Assembly (NCBI GenBank): GCA_018644665.1
Contig: JABGQA010000103.1
Coordinates: forward strand, 1 to 64,000
DNA: 64,000 nt
From: Candidatus Poribacteria bacterium
GTDB lineage: Bacteria; Poribacteria; WGA-4E; GCA-2687025
Direction of reading: 5' to 3'
Positions 17,199 to 25,848 of the stretch are shown in pieces. How positions within the stretch are numbered: position 1 is the first letter of the stretch; each line of letters begins with the position of its first letter. The notes under the pieces were generated by a model that saw nothing but the letters and a program-made list of their open reading frames with translations, did no database searches and was not told where the DNA came from. The translations under genes and the position numbers were made by a program.

Positions 17199-17849
17199 GT
17201 GAAGATACTCGTCCTCTCAGGCGCTAATCACGGCTTCGAGCAGAGCGCGCCGATTATCCACGACTTCCTGAACGCCGCCGACGGCGTGACGTCCGTCCTC
17301 ACGGATGACGCTGGCGTTCTCGCTAGCTCCGAGCTTGGCGATTACGACGCGGTTGTACACGGCTCGGGCTTCACCAGGGCTGTGCGACAGCCGGACGGGC
17401 CCGTGGTGTGGGAGTCCGTCCTGAATGACGCTGAGGAGGACGGCCTCTTCGACTTCGTCGCCAATGGCGGCGGGTTCGTCGGGATACACGGGACGGCATG
17501 GTGCATCGGCGGGCGCGCCGTCGGTCTACTGGGCGGCCACGCCAACTGGCATCCGCCAGGCGACACGTTCACGGTCGACATCGAGAACGCGGACCACGCG
17601 ATCACGGCTGGCGTCGAGCCGTTCGAGGTCGAGGACGAGATCTACATGAGCGCGTGGGACCCGACCATAGACATCCTCGCGACCGCGGAGTGGTCGGGGC
17701 GTAACCACCCGTTGGCGTGGACGAAGTCACACGGCGATGGCCGCGTGTTCTATACCGCGCTCGGGCACGGGCCAGGCACGTTCGAACGACCGGCGATGCA
17801 ACGCCTTATGACCCAGGGCGTGGTGTGGGCCGCCGGAGGCGCCGCGTAA
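17199..17849 (+). CDS. ThuA-like domain protein
   Basis: A 216-residue ThuA-like protein of the class I glutamine amidotransferase-like fold. KILVLSGANHGFEQSAPII begins the domain; GGFVGIHGTAWCI and LLGGHANWHPPG are family hallmarks, and the C-terminal GDGRVFYTALGHG is typical. In rhizobia ThuA acts in trehalose catabolism through keto-sugars. GTG at 17199 follows a GGAGG site by 6 bases. The stop overlaps the next start (TAATG). Confidence 0.88.
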   Translation: MKILVLSGANHGFEQSAPIIHDFLNAADGVTSVLTDDAGVLASSELGDYDAVVHGSGFTRAVRQPDGPVVWESVLNDAEEDGLFDFVANGGGFVGIHGTAWCIGGRAVGLLGGHANWHPPGDTFTVDIENADHAITAGVEPFEVEDEIYMSAWDPTIDILATAEWSGRNHPLAWTKSHGDGRVFYTALGHGPGTFERPAMQRLMTQGVVWAAGGAA

Positions 17850-18688
17850 TGCCCTCGCTCCCTCAGGTGCCGTTCTGCGACACGCAGGTCAGCCGCCTCA
17901 TCCTGGGCGACAATCCACTCTACGGGTATTCGCACTTCAACCGGCTACTGTCACAGCACCAAACGGAGTACCACACGCCGGAGCAAGTCCTGGGGACGCT
18001 CGCGCGCGCCGAGCAAGTCGGAATCACGGCGTGGCAGAACACGATGGACGAAAGGTCCATGGCCGACCTGAGAGCGCACCGGGAGGCCGGAGGCGTCATA
18101 CGGTGGCTGTGCCTGAGCACGTCTAGCTGGCTGGACGACCGGGCCGGCATCTCGAAGGCGGCCGCACTCGATCCCATCGGTATGGCGCCGCACGGCGGGG
18201 GCATCGGCGATCGCTGCTTCCGCGAGGGCAGGATCGACGAGCTGAAGGACATCCTCGCGCGCATCCGGGACACCGGGAAACGCGTGGGTCTCTCCGTCCA
18301 CAACCCCGACCTACTGAAGACCGCCGAGGACGAGGCCTGGGACGTCGACTACTACATGGCAGGGCTGTACCACCTCCAGGGGGCCGCGCGGGAGTTTGAG
18401 GAGAAGTTCGGGCACCGACCCCTGAGCGAGGTGTACCTGCGCGAGCACCGCGACGTGATGTGCGAAGTCGTCCGCCAGACGGCGAAGCCGTGCATCGCCT
18501 TCAAGGTGCTCGCGGCAGGGCGCGCGATCGGTTCGTCGGACCAGATCCGAGCGGAGTTCCGCTACGCTCTCGAACGCATTAAGCCGACCGATTCCATACT
18601 CGTCGGGATGTACCAGACGTTCGGCGACCAGGTGGGCGAGAACGCGGCATTGGTGGCCGACATCTGCGCGGAACTCGACGCTGCCTAG
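17849..18688 (+). CDS. TIM-barrel protein, aldo/keto reductase-like, unknown function
   Basis: A 279-residue protein beginning with VSRLILGDNPLYGYSHFN, which resembles the start of NAD(P)-linked aldo/keto reductase-like barrels. The GKRVGLSVHNPD and KPCIAFKVLAAGRA strands are consistent with a TIM barrel, but the Asp-Tyr-Lys-His tetrad is not evident. It is translationally coupled to the ThuA-like gene by a one-base overlap, so they probably act on the same sugar. It overlaps the convergent VOC gene by CTAG. Confidence 0.6.
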   Translation: MPSLPQVPFCDTQVSRLILGDNPLYGYSHFNRLLSQHQTEYHTPEQVLGTLARAEQVGITAWQNTMDERSMADLRAHREAGGVIRWLCLSTSSWLDDRAGISKAAALDPIGMAPHGGGIGDRCFREGRIDELKDILARIRDTGKRVGLSVHNPDLLKTAEDEAWDVDYYMAGLYHLQGAAREFEEKFGHRPLSEVYLREHRDVMCEVVRQTAKPCIAFKVLAAGRAIGSSDQIRAEFRYALERIKPTDSILVGMYQTFGDQVGENAALVADICAELDAA

Positions 18689-19092
18689 CTCGTTGCCTGG
18701 AGGGAGTCGGGGAGGACCTGCATTAGCTCGATGCGGTTGCCGTCCGGGTCCGTGACCCAATACTGGACGCAACCCGACCGGCCCTTGCGGATCGTGTCGG
18801 AGGGCTCGTGCCCTCGGGCCTCCATCTCGCGGACCGTCGCCTCGAGGTCGTCCACGCGGAGGCATGTGTGGGCATATCCGACGCCCTGCGGCGGGGCGGC
18901 CTGGTCGCCCTCATCGATGGGGAACAGCTCGATGAAGTCGCTGTCCGAGATGCGCAGGTACACGATCCACAGCTTGCCGTCGTCGTTGTGCATACGGAAC
19001 GCCTCGGTCAGGCCGAGCTGGCCGCAGTAGAACCCCAGAGACCGCTCGAGGTCGGCGGTGCGGAACGCGACGTGACCCAGGCCGGCAATCAT
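18685..19092 (-). CDS. VOC (glyoxalase/dioxygenase) family protein
   Basis: A 135-residue vicinal-oxygen-chelate protein with two beta-alpha-beta-beta-beta units. The first has HVAFRTADLERSLGFY and the second AHTCLRVDDLEATV with the C-terminal VTDPDGNRIELMQ. Metal ligands would be the His in GLGHVAF, the Glu in FIELFPI, the His in YAHTC and the Glu in RIELM, as in glyoxalase I. Substrate unknown. Its stop codon shares CTAG with the convergent gene. Confidence 0.88.
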   Translation of the reverse strand: MIAGLGHVAFRTADLERSLGFYCGQLGLTEAFRMHNDDGKLWIVYLRISDSDFIELFPIDEGDQAAPPQGVGYAHTCLRVDDLEATVREMEARGHEPSDTIRKGRSGCVQYWVTDPDGNRIELMQVLPDSLQATS

Positions 19093-19124
19093 CTCTCGCT
19101 CCCAGTCTCCGCGGAAAGACGCCC

Positions 19125-20597
19125 GTGAAACCCACGAACCTGCTCTTCATCTTATCAGACCAGCACAGTCGCGACATGCTCGGATGCTACGGCGACCCGG
19201 TCGTGAGGACCCCGAATCTCGACCGTCTCGCGGCACGCGGAGCGCGCTTCAACGCCGCATACACGAACTGCCCTATCTGCGTGCCGGCGCGCGCGAGCCT
19301 GGCGACGGGGCGGTATGTCCACCAGATCGGGTACTGGGACAACGCGTTCCCGTACGAAGGTCGGGTCACCGGATGGGGGCATGAACTGCGAGCCGCCGGG
19401 CATCGGGTCGAGTCCATCGGCAAGCTGCATTTCCGGGGCCATGAAGGAGACGACGTGGGCTTCGGCGAGACACACATTCCCTTGAACGTAGTGGACGGCG
19501 TCGGCGACGTGATGGGCTCGATCCGCGAGGAAATGCCCGTGCGAGAGGGCGCGCGCGCGAGCATCCTGTCAGCCGGCTCCGGTGATTCCACATACCTTGG
19601 CTACGACGCGGACATCGCCGATCGCGCGGCCGAGTGGCTGCGAGAGGCGGCCACGCGCGAGGACGACAAGCCGTGGGTGCTGTTCGTGTCGTTCGTCTGC
19701 CCGCACCCGCCGTTCATCGCCCCGCCGGACCTGTACGCGCACTATGTCGACGCAGACCTTCCGGCGCCCGTGCAACACGCACACGACGAGCGGCCAGATC
19801 ACCCGATCCTGAACCACTTCCGACGCGTCTTCCAGCACGAAGAGCCCTACGCACCTGACGAGATTCGGGCCGTCACCGCGGCGTACTACGGCACGTCCGA
19901 ATACCTGGACCAGCAGGTCGGAAAGGTCACCGGCGCCCTGAGCGCCGCGGGCCTGGAGGGCAGCACGCGCGTTCTCTACACGAGCGACCACGGCGAGAGC
20001 CTCGGTTGTCGCGGGCTGTTCGGGAAGTTCACGATGTACGAGGAATCCGCTGGCGTCCCGCTCATCGTGGCAGGGCCTGATGTGCCCCAGGACGCCGTCA
20101 ACGACGACCCCGTGTCGCTGGTCGACTGCTACGACACGATCGTGGACTGCGTGGGCCCAGCGTCGAAGCGCGACGCCAGTCGCCCCGGCGGTTCACTCTG
20201 GCCGCTGGCCGCGGGCGAGACGCGTGACGGGTACGCCTTCTGCGAGTATCACGCGGTCGGCGCGCCAAGCGCCATCTACATGCTGCGCGACCGACGCCAC
20301 AAGTACGTCCACTACGTCGGCCACCCGCCGCAACTCTTCGACCTGGTTGCGGACCCTCAAGAGCTTGACGACCTCGCCGGTAAACCGGAGCGCAGGGACG
20401 TCCAAACGCGGATCGAAGGAGCGCTCCGCGACCTGCTCGATCCCGAGGCCACTGACGCGCAGGCGAAGGAGGATCAGCGGCGGCTCGTGGAGCGGTACGG
20501 CGGGCCCGAAGCCGTCATCGCGCGGGGGACGTTCACGAATTCTCCCGCGCCGGGCGAGACGCCGAAGTTCCAGGCTGGCGTTGCGGCCGACGGCTGA
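19125..20597 (+). CDS. sulfatase family protein (Cys-type)
   Basis: A 490-residue type I sulfatase/alkaline-phosphatase superfamily protein. The formylglycine motif is Cys52-V-P-A-Arg56 (CxPxR) followed by ASLATGRY. LLFILSDQHSRD supplies metal-binding Asp, and YTSDHGESLGCRGLFGKFTMYEESAGVPLIV is the second metal/active-site block. It needs a formylglycine-generating enzyme, which is not in the window. No clear signal peptide. The substrate is probably a sulfated sugar or choline-sulfate-like ester. ATG at 19125 is 32 bases from the divergent VOC gene. Confidence 0.93.
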   Translation: MKPTNLLFILSDQHSRDMLGCYGDPVVRTPNLDRLAARGARFNAAYTNCPICVPARASLATGRYVHQIGYWDNAFPYEGRVTGWGHELRAAGHRVESIGKLHFRGHEGDDVGFGETHIPLNVVDGVGDVMGSIREEMPVREGARASILSAGSGDSTYLGYDADIADRAAEWLREAATREDDKPWVLFVSFVCPHPPFIAPPDLYAHYVDADLPAPVQHAHDERPDHPILNHFRRVFQHEEPYAPDEIRAVTAAYYGTSEYLDQQVGKVTGALSAAGLEGSTRVLYTSDHGESLGCRGLFGKFTMYEESAGVPLIVAGPDVPQDAVNDDPVSLVDCYDTIVDCVGPASKRDASRPGGSLWPLAAGETRDGYAFCEYHAVGAPSAIYMLRDRRHKYVHYVGHPPQLFDLVADPQELDDLAGKPERRDVQTRIEGALRDLLDPEATDAQAKEDQRRLVERYGGPEAVIARGTFTNSPAPGETPKFQAGVAADG

Positions 20598-20620
20598 CGC
20601 GCCTCCGCATGTCCACGAAC

Positions 20621-20634
20621 ACGTTATCGGATAT
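20621..20634 (+). promoter_or_regulatory. TTATCGGA-type intergenic motif
   Basis: ACGTTATCGGATAT lies 24 bases after the sulfatase stop and upstream of the membrane protein gene, sense orientation. It shares ACGTTATCGGA with the copy at 1918-1931 and runs into a TATAGT hexamer at 20632-20637 that could be a -10 box. Confidence 0.3.
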
Positions 20635-20802
20635 AGTGGGCACCGTCGACGCCTCCGCCGAGAGCGTATGTCGCGACATGGCGGTATCTTGATTGAGAGC
20701 CTACATGAACTCCCCGTACCTGCGCGCCCCGCACTCGTCCGACGTCGGGCTGTCCAGTGTCTCTCTGATCGTGTGTCAGCCGTCTCGATCTGAGGACTGC
20801 GC

Positions 20803-21729
20803 ATGATAGGCACGGACTCCCGGACCGGCCGCACTCTCGCCAGCGCCGCGGTGTTGTGCGTCGTCGCCGCCGTCGCGAGCGTCATGTATGTGGCGGGCGC
20901 CGTGCCGTTCGTGGCGCACGCCGCGGTAGGCGTGGTGTTGGCGGGGGTCACGTGGCGCATGTTCGCGGCGCCTACGCAGACGAAGGAGGCCGATCGCAAC
21001 GGGTCCACCCAAGCGGAGTGGCGACTGTCGGACACGAGCCCTGCCACGCCGTGGCCCGATGTGTGTGTGGCGGTGTTCGATGGCATCTTCGGCAGGCGCA
21101 TACTCACCGGTCGGTTCGTCGCCGCGTGCATCGCCACGTGCCTGCTGGCCGGCCACATCGGCGTGCTGGTAATCGGCCAATCGCACCCGGCCATCGTCGG
21201 GGAGGCTGGAGGCCTCATGCTCGCCGTCACCGTGGGGATGCTGCTCCCAACAGCTGTCTCGCTCGTCAAGACCCGCATGGTAATGACGGCAATGCCGCGC
21301 CGCCGTTCCACAGCGCGGGTGGCGCTACTCACAGCGGCCGACTTGCTCCTTACGCTGGCCATCTTCCTCAGCCTCAGGTGGGTGGTGGTGCGGTCGATCT
21401 CCTCACGCACGAAGGGCCTCGTTGAATACTCGCTCTGGCTACTGGAGGAGGTCTTCTACCCGTCGCCGATGGACGATACACGTGGGTCTGAGTGGGTCCT
21501 GTTCGTCGGGGCGGCCCTAACCTCCGTCTGGGTCTGGCTGTACGCCGCGTCTCACGGGCTGTCAGCCGTCGTGGCCCCGTTCCCTCGGCTGCGCCGGCGG
21601 CTGGACGCCCTGGCGCCCGACCTGTCGAGGCCACCCCGCGCACTTGGCGTTGTCGCCGTTGCAGCCGTAGTGATCGTGTTCTTTGGTGTGGCGCCGCTGG
21701 TCCGCCTACGCCGACTCACGGGCGCATAG
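20803..21729 (+). CDS. predicted integral membrane protein, unknown function
   Basis: A 308-residue protein with about seven hydrophobic segments: two near the N-terminus (LASAAVLCVVAAVASVMYVA and the next), a polar stretch around residues 60-90, two in the middle, one at LLTLAIFLSLRWVVV, one at WVLFVGAALTSVWVWLY, and one at the C-terminus (ALGVVAVAAVVIVFFGVAP). No family is recognised. ATG at 20803. Confidence 0.65.
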   Translation: MIGTDSRTGRTLASAAVLCVVAAVASVMYVAGAVPFVAHAAVGVVLAGVTWRMFAAPTQTKEADRNGSTQAEWRLSDTSPATPWPDVCVAVFDGIFGRRILTGRFVAACIATCLLAGHIGVLVIGQSHPAIVGEAGGLMLAVTVGMLLPTAVSLVKTRMVMTAMPRRRSTARVALLTAADLLLTLAIFLSLRWVVVRSISSRTKGLVEYSLWLLEEVFYPSPMDDTRGSEWVLFVGAALTSVWVWLYAASHGLSAVVAPFPRLRRRLDALAPDLSRPPRALGVVAVAAVVIVFFGVAPLVRLRRLTGA

Positions 21730-21757
21730 GCGGCCTCCGACGCTCCGAGCAACCGTC

Positions 21758-21781
21758 CTGGCAGCGCTACGCCGCTGCCGG
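21758..21781. terminator. hairpin between convergent genes
   Basis: GGCAGCG at 21760-21766 pairs with CGCTGCC at 21773-21779 across a six-base loop, and the stem can be extended by a U-G and a C-G pair. It lies in the 153-base gap between the convergent membrane protein and heparinase-like genes. No U-tract follows. Confidence 0.45.
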
Positions 21782-21882
21782 CCCGACAGTGGGTCACTCG
21801 CGATTGCACTCGTTCCAGGGCGTCTGCGTGCCGCCGGGCACAGAGCCTGCCGCGGGGTGTCCCTGGGCCTGTAGGCACTGGG

Positions 21883-24378
21883 CTAGGGCTGCGTTTCCGG
21901 GGTCCCGGCGTCGAGGTCCTCCCCGCAGTAGGTGAGCCGCGACCCGCCAACACGGAAGGCGCGAACGACATCGCCGTTCGCGTCGAGGCGCACGACGGCG
22001 AGATCGGCGTCAGTCCCGACGCCTTCAGCTTCCAGCGCGCCCTCGCCCGTGCGCCGCAATACGATCGCGCGTCCGTCAGACAGGTCTACCGGCGACGCCA
22101 CGCCAGCGCCAGCGTCCAAGGAACCGAACATCATGGACGTGTCTACCATGTGGCCATGGTCGGCGTCGGGGTCGGCGACGAAATGCTCCAGCTTGATGAG
22201 CGTCACGAACTCCTCGCGCCGCCGCCTCTTGACCGTGGAGGCCGTGGCGTGCCACTGCGTGAGCTTGATTCGCGGGCGCGGCGGCGGATCGAACTGGTCC
22301 GTCTGCGTGATCCGCAACGACTCCCCAGCGCCCCCCATGGCCTCCCAGAACCCCGAGGGCATGATCGTCGCGGACGCCATGACGGGGCCGCTCACGGCAT
22401 GTACCGCGCTACGCCCGAGCTGCATCTCGTTCGGCGAGTGCAGGAGCCACTGGAACGTCGACGGCTCCGGCGCCTCGAGGTCGTCGAGGATGATGACGAC
22501 ATCCGGCTTGAGGAACAGGATGCGGCGCGTGAACCGGTCGAGCTTGCCGCCGTATGCGTCCCCCGCCTCCCCCGCGACGTAGTCGAACTCCTTGGACGTA
22601 TAGAACCCCAGGATGCGCCCCTGGGCCGACTGGGAACGCGGCCCCTGCCCCTCGTTGTTCACGAGCACGGAGTTGACCGACTTCGTCTGCCACTGCCAGT
22701 TCTTGTGGTGGTCGCTGCCGTAGCTGTCGCGGCGGCCGGTGCGGATGAAGACCGGCTCGCCGTAGGCGTACAGCACGAACGAGTTCTGCGCGTCGTAGCC
22801 GTGGCTGTGACTGCCGAACGGGCTGCTCTTGAACTCGATGAAGACGTCGTTCTTCGCGTTGGTCACGTCGCTGTGCAACATGGCGAGGCCGGTTCCCCAG
22901 AACACGCGCGAGTCGGGGAGATCATCCGGCGGCTTCGCAGCTACCGCCGGGAGCGCGCCGCGGATGAAGTCCGTGTAGTCGTCGCCGACGAATTCCTTGC
23001 CGTGCGCGTCGACGTACCACTGCCAGTACGGGTTCTGCGCCTGCGCCGCGAAGATCCGCATGAGATCGACGTTGCCGTCCGACTTCAGGTGAGCGGTAAG
23101 GTCGCCGAAGCCGCCGCGCGTCGCGCCGGGAGCTTGGAGATACATCGGGTAGAAGCCCGCCTGGCTGAAGAACGGCTTCTTGTAGGCGTCGACGTCCATC
23201 GCGGAACGCATGATGTCCGCCCACCACAGGAATCGCCCGACATAGCTGCGCCAGTAGCCGAGCCCTTCATGCCAGCCGCCGTCGTCGTCCGACCAGACCG
23301 GATAGGCGTTGTAGAACACGTTCATCGCGAACCACAGCCAGTCGTCCGCGCCCTCGACTTCGCCGTGGAAGGCGACGGCGATTTCGCCGAGGAAATGCCA
23401 TGCGCGGTTTGCGTGGCTGCCGTAGGGCTTCCACAAGTGGCGCGGGTGCAGGTGCGCGTACATCTCGTCGCCGCGTATCTTCATGACCTCGCGGCATTTG
23501 GCGCGCTCTGCCTCGGTCAGCGCGTCGTGGAGGAAGGTGTACGTGCGGGAGAAGTAGTAGTTGTACGGCATCCCGGCTTCGTCGTTGTAGCGGTAACCGG
23601 TCGCACCCGTCGGGTCCCACTCGGCGGCCGCCATGAGGAGCCGCTTCGCGAGGTCGCCGTACGCGTCGTTCCCGTTTAGCAGGCGCGTGAACGCGAGGGT
23701 GGCGGCGGCGTTCAGCAGAGCTGTCGTGTACCTGCGGTTCCCCCACCATATCTCGCGCCACGGGTCGCTGCCACGTTCCATGCCGTCGGGGTACTTGGCC
23801 GGCTCCTCAGTTGGTGGCGGCTCCACGAGCAGCTTCTCACACGTCCGTACAAGCCGGTCGTACGTCGCCCTAAGGTCGGCCTGCGACAACTCCTGGAGCC
23901 CCGGGAGATCCTCTGGCCGCAGGAACAGCCGCGGGTGCGCTGTGGGGATTCGCGAGAGCAGTTCGTCCTTCACCGGCATTGGGAACTCGGTCGCGTCCGG
24001 CGCGATGCGGAAAGGACGCGCGCGGCTCCAATCGGAGGCGTCGCCCTCAACGGTGGAGTAGCCGAAGCGCCAGTGCCAGTCGCCTTCCTCGAAGGACTGC
24101 GGAGGGCAATGAGCAAACAACGCGAGATCGGTGGCTTCGTACGCCACGTCCACGAAGTCCACTGTGCGCGACAGTTGGAAGCGGTAGCTCGCGGCGTCGC
24201 GTTGCGGCCGCCAGACGAACCCGGGAGGGTTCACCCGTGTTGCGCGGCCTTCCTCCGGGCGGAAGCCCCACTCGCCGGGCTCCGCGGGAGATTCGTCGAT
24301 CGTAGTCGCCGCGAGAGCCGTGCGCGCGAACAGACCCCCGCACACGACCGCCATCACCAGTAGCGTCACCGGCGCCAT
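21883..24378 (-). CDS. heparinase II/III-like (DUF4962) polysaccharide lyase-type protein, exported
   Basis: An 831-residue protein with a signal peptide (MAPVTLLVMAVVCGGLF up to TALA). An N-terminal DUF4962-type region (HPRLFLRPEDLPGLQ) leads into an alpha/alpha toroid with Tyr/His-rich motifs (YGSHANRAWHFLGEIA, GWHEGLGYW) and a C-terminal heparinase II/III beta-sandwich (SPFGSHSHGYDAQNSFVLYAYGEP). The likely job is beta-elimination of uronic-acid-containing polysaccharide outside the cytoplasm. I chose ATG at 24378, which has GGAGAGGAG about 7 bases upstream; an in-frame GTG at 24405 overlaps the upstream gene. It is downstream of the glycoside hydrolase gene. Confidence 0.85.
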   Translation of the reverse strand: MAPVTLLVMAVVCGGLFARTALAATTIDESPAEPGEWGFRPEEGRATRVNPPGFVWRPQRDAASYRFQLSRTVDFVDVAYEATDLALFAHCPPQSFEEGDWHWRFGYSTVEGDASDWSRARPFRIAPDATEFPMPVKDELLSRIPTAHPRLFLRPEDLPGLQELSQADLRATYDRLVRTCEKLLVEPPPTEEPAKYPDGMERGSDPWREIWWGNRRYTTALLNAAATLAFTRLLNGNDAYGDLAKRLLMAAAEWDPTGATGYRYNDEAGMPYNYYFSRTYTFLHDALTEAERAKCREVMKIRGDEMYAHLHPRHLWKPYGSHANRAWHFLGEIAVAFHGEVEGADDWLWFAMNVFYNAYPVWSDDDGGWHEGLGYWRSYVGRFLWWADIMRSAMDVDAYKKPFFSQAGFYPMYLQAPGATRGGFGDLTAHLKSDGNVDLMRIFAAQAQNPYWQWYVDAHGKEFVGDDYTDFIRGALPAVAAKPPDDLPDSRVFWGTGLAMLHSDVTNAKNDVFIEFKSSPFGSHSHGYDAQNSFVLYAYGEPVFIRTGRRDSYGSDHHKNWQWQTKSVNSVLVNNEGQGPRSQSAQGRILGFYTSKEFDYVAGEAGDAYGGKLDRFTRRILFLKPDVVIILDDLEAPEPSTFQWLLHSPNEMQLGRSAVHAVSGPVMASATIMPSGFWEAMGGAGESLRITQTDQFDPPPRPRIKLTQWHATASTVKRRRREEFVTLIKLEHFVADPDADHGHMVDTSMMFGSLDAGAGVASPVDLSDGRAIVLRRTGEGALEAEGVGTDADLAVVRLDANGDVVRAFRVGGSRLTYCGEDLDAGTPETQP

Positions 24379-24401
24379 GCCGTGTCTCCTCTCCGTCGCC
24401 G

Positions 24402-25756
24402 TCACGTGGCTGCTCGGACTATCCGAAGCGCAACCTCAGCGTCGTACACCGGCGAATCCAACGCGACCGTACCATCGCTCTGGACGCGCTCCCGCTTGTC
24501 CGTGCCGCCGTTGCGCGTGTCGATCCACGTCACGTCGTACCTGCCTGGCGGCAGGGCAAGAGTCAGCGTCACGCTAGGCCCGCCGAACACGTACGCAGCG
24601 TACGCGGCGCCGGGCGCCGACAGCACGGTCGCGCGAGCATCCGCGTCGCTAACGCCCACGGCGACATCGACGTCGGGGCTCATCGCCAGGAAGCCAAAGC
24701 CGTGGATGAAGTCCTTGAGGATGCGTAGTTGCTCGCGCAGCTCCGGGGAGCCGCTCCCTGGTTGCGAGTCCGGGTACTCGAACGAGCCGTCTTCGTGGCC
24801 GACCGCGAACGAGTAGTCCAGGTTGTTGTACAGCGCGCCGCCGGCGAGGATGAACTCCCACGCCTCCATGCGGTAGTGCGCCGCGTCCGTCCCACGAAAG
24901 CCGGTCTCGTTGTCCCCGATAGGGCGGTTCAGATGGGCGTTCTCTGCGACCGCCGTCGGAGGGCTCGCGTAGTGGAAGTTGAAGACCGAGATGGCGGGAT
25001 GCGGGTCGTCGACGCGGGCGCTGCCGTTGGAGACGTTCCGCGCTATGAGGTGTCGATGGGGGAAGTCGGCCTCGGCCTCTGTGAGCACGTCCGCGATGCG
25101 GTGCTCCCATGCGAGTGGGATGTCCCGTGCGTACGGCTCGTTGCAGATCTCGTAGTACAGGTTGTCGTGGTCGCGGAGCGCCGTCACGATCTCACGCGTC
25201 ATCGCCTCCTGGACTTCGAGAAGGCCGCCGCGGCCCTTGGGCGTGTACACGTCTTGCCGGTCGACATCGCCGATGCCGTTCACGTTGTTCACGGCGTTCA
25301 TCGGGCTGATGGCCCACTGCTCATCCGTGTAGAACGGGCAGAAGAGATCCAGTTCCACGACGATTCCGCGCTCGCCTGCTTTGCTGACGAAGTCCGTCAG
25401 CCGGGCGAAGTATGCCTCGTCCCATCGCGTCAGATCGAACTTCGGCCCCCGTTCGCGTAGCCGTCTTCCTCACTACGCGCCCACGGGCAGATGAACGACC
25501 CACGCGCTGGCGCCAGCGTATTCCGCGCGATGTTGAACGCGCCCGTCGGCTCGACGTACGCCCCAGTGAAGGTGCGCGTCATGTTCAACCCGTCGGCGTG
25601 GAGCGCGTCCAGGTAGGTCACATAGTCGAAATCGCGGTTGAGGACCGCGCCGTAGTGCTCGCCCGACGTGACGAACACGGTCGGGGCTCCGCGGAACAGG
25701 AAGTACCGCGGATTGTCGGGATGCAACGACAGCGGCGCCGTATCGTCAGTCGACAT
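24402..25756 (-). pseudogene. glycoside hydrolase (clan GH-A, GH5-like) with one frameshift
   Basis: Two frames together make one protein of about 450 residues. The first part (25756 to about 25451) has YFLFRGAPTVFVTSGEHYGA and LNMTRTFTGAYVEPTG. The rest continues in another frame from KFDLTRWDEAYFARLTDFV. The break is at a run of five G (25446-25450 on the minus strand); one more G restores NGGPKFDL. Catalytic residues appear intact: acid/base Glu in EICNEPY and a candidate nucleophile Glu in GDNETGF. A C-terminal beta domain (GRYDVTWIDTRNGG) follows. It sits directly upstream of the heparinase-like gene. A sequencing error in the homopolymer is as likely as a true mutation. Confidence 0.8.
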
Positions 25757-25806
25757 GCTTGGGCCTCAGATCGTGTGCCTGCGACGCGTTCATACGACCA
25801 CGAACC

Positions 25807-25820
25807 GATTATCGGAAATA
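25807..25820 (+). promoter_or_regulatory. TTATCGGA-type intergenic motif
   Basis: GATTATCGGAAATA lies in the 92-base gap between the sialidase-like and glycoside hydrolase genes, antisense to them. With the preceding CC it forms an 11-base palindrome, CCGAT-T-ATCGG. Confidence 0.25.
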
Positions 25821-25848
25821 CTCGCGTGCCAGGCACTCCTGGAGGACG

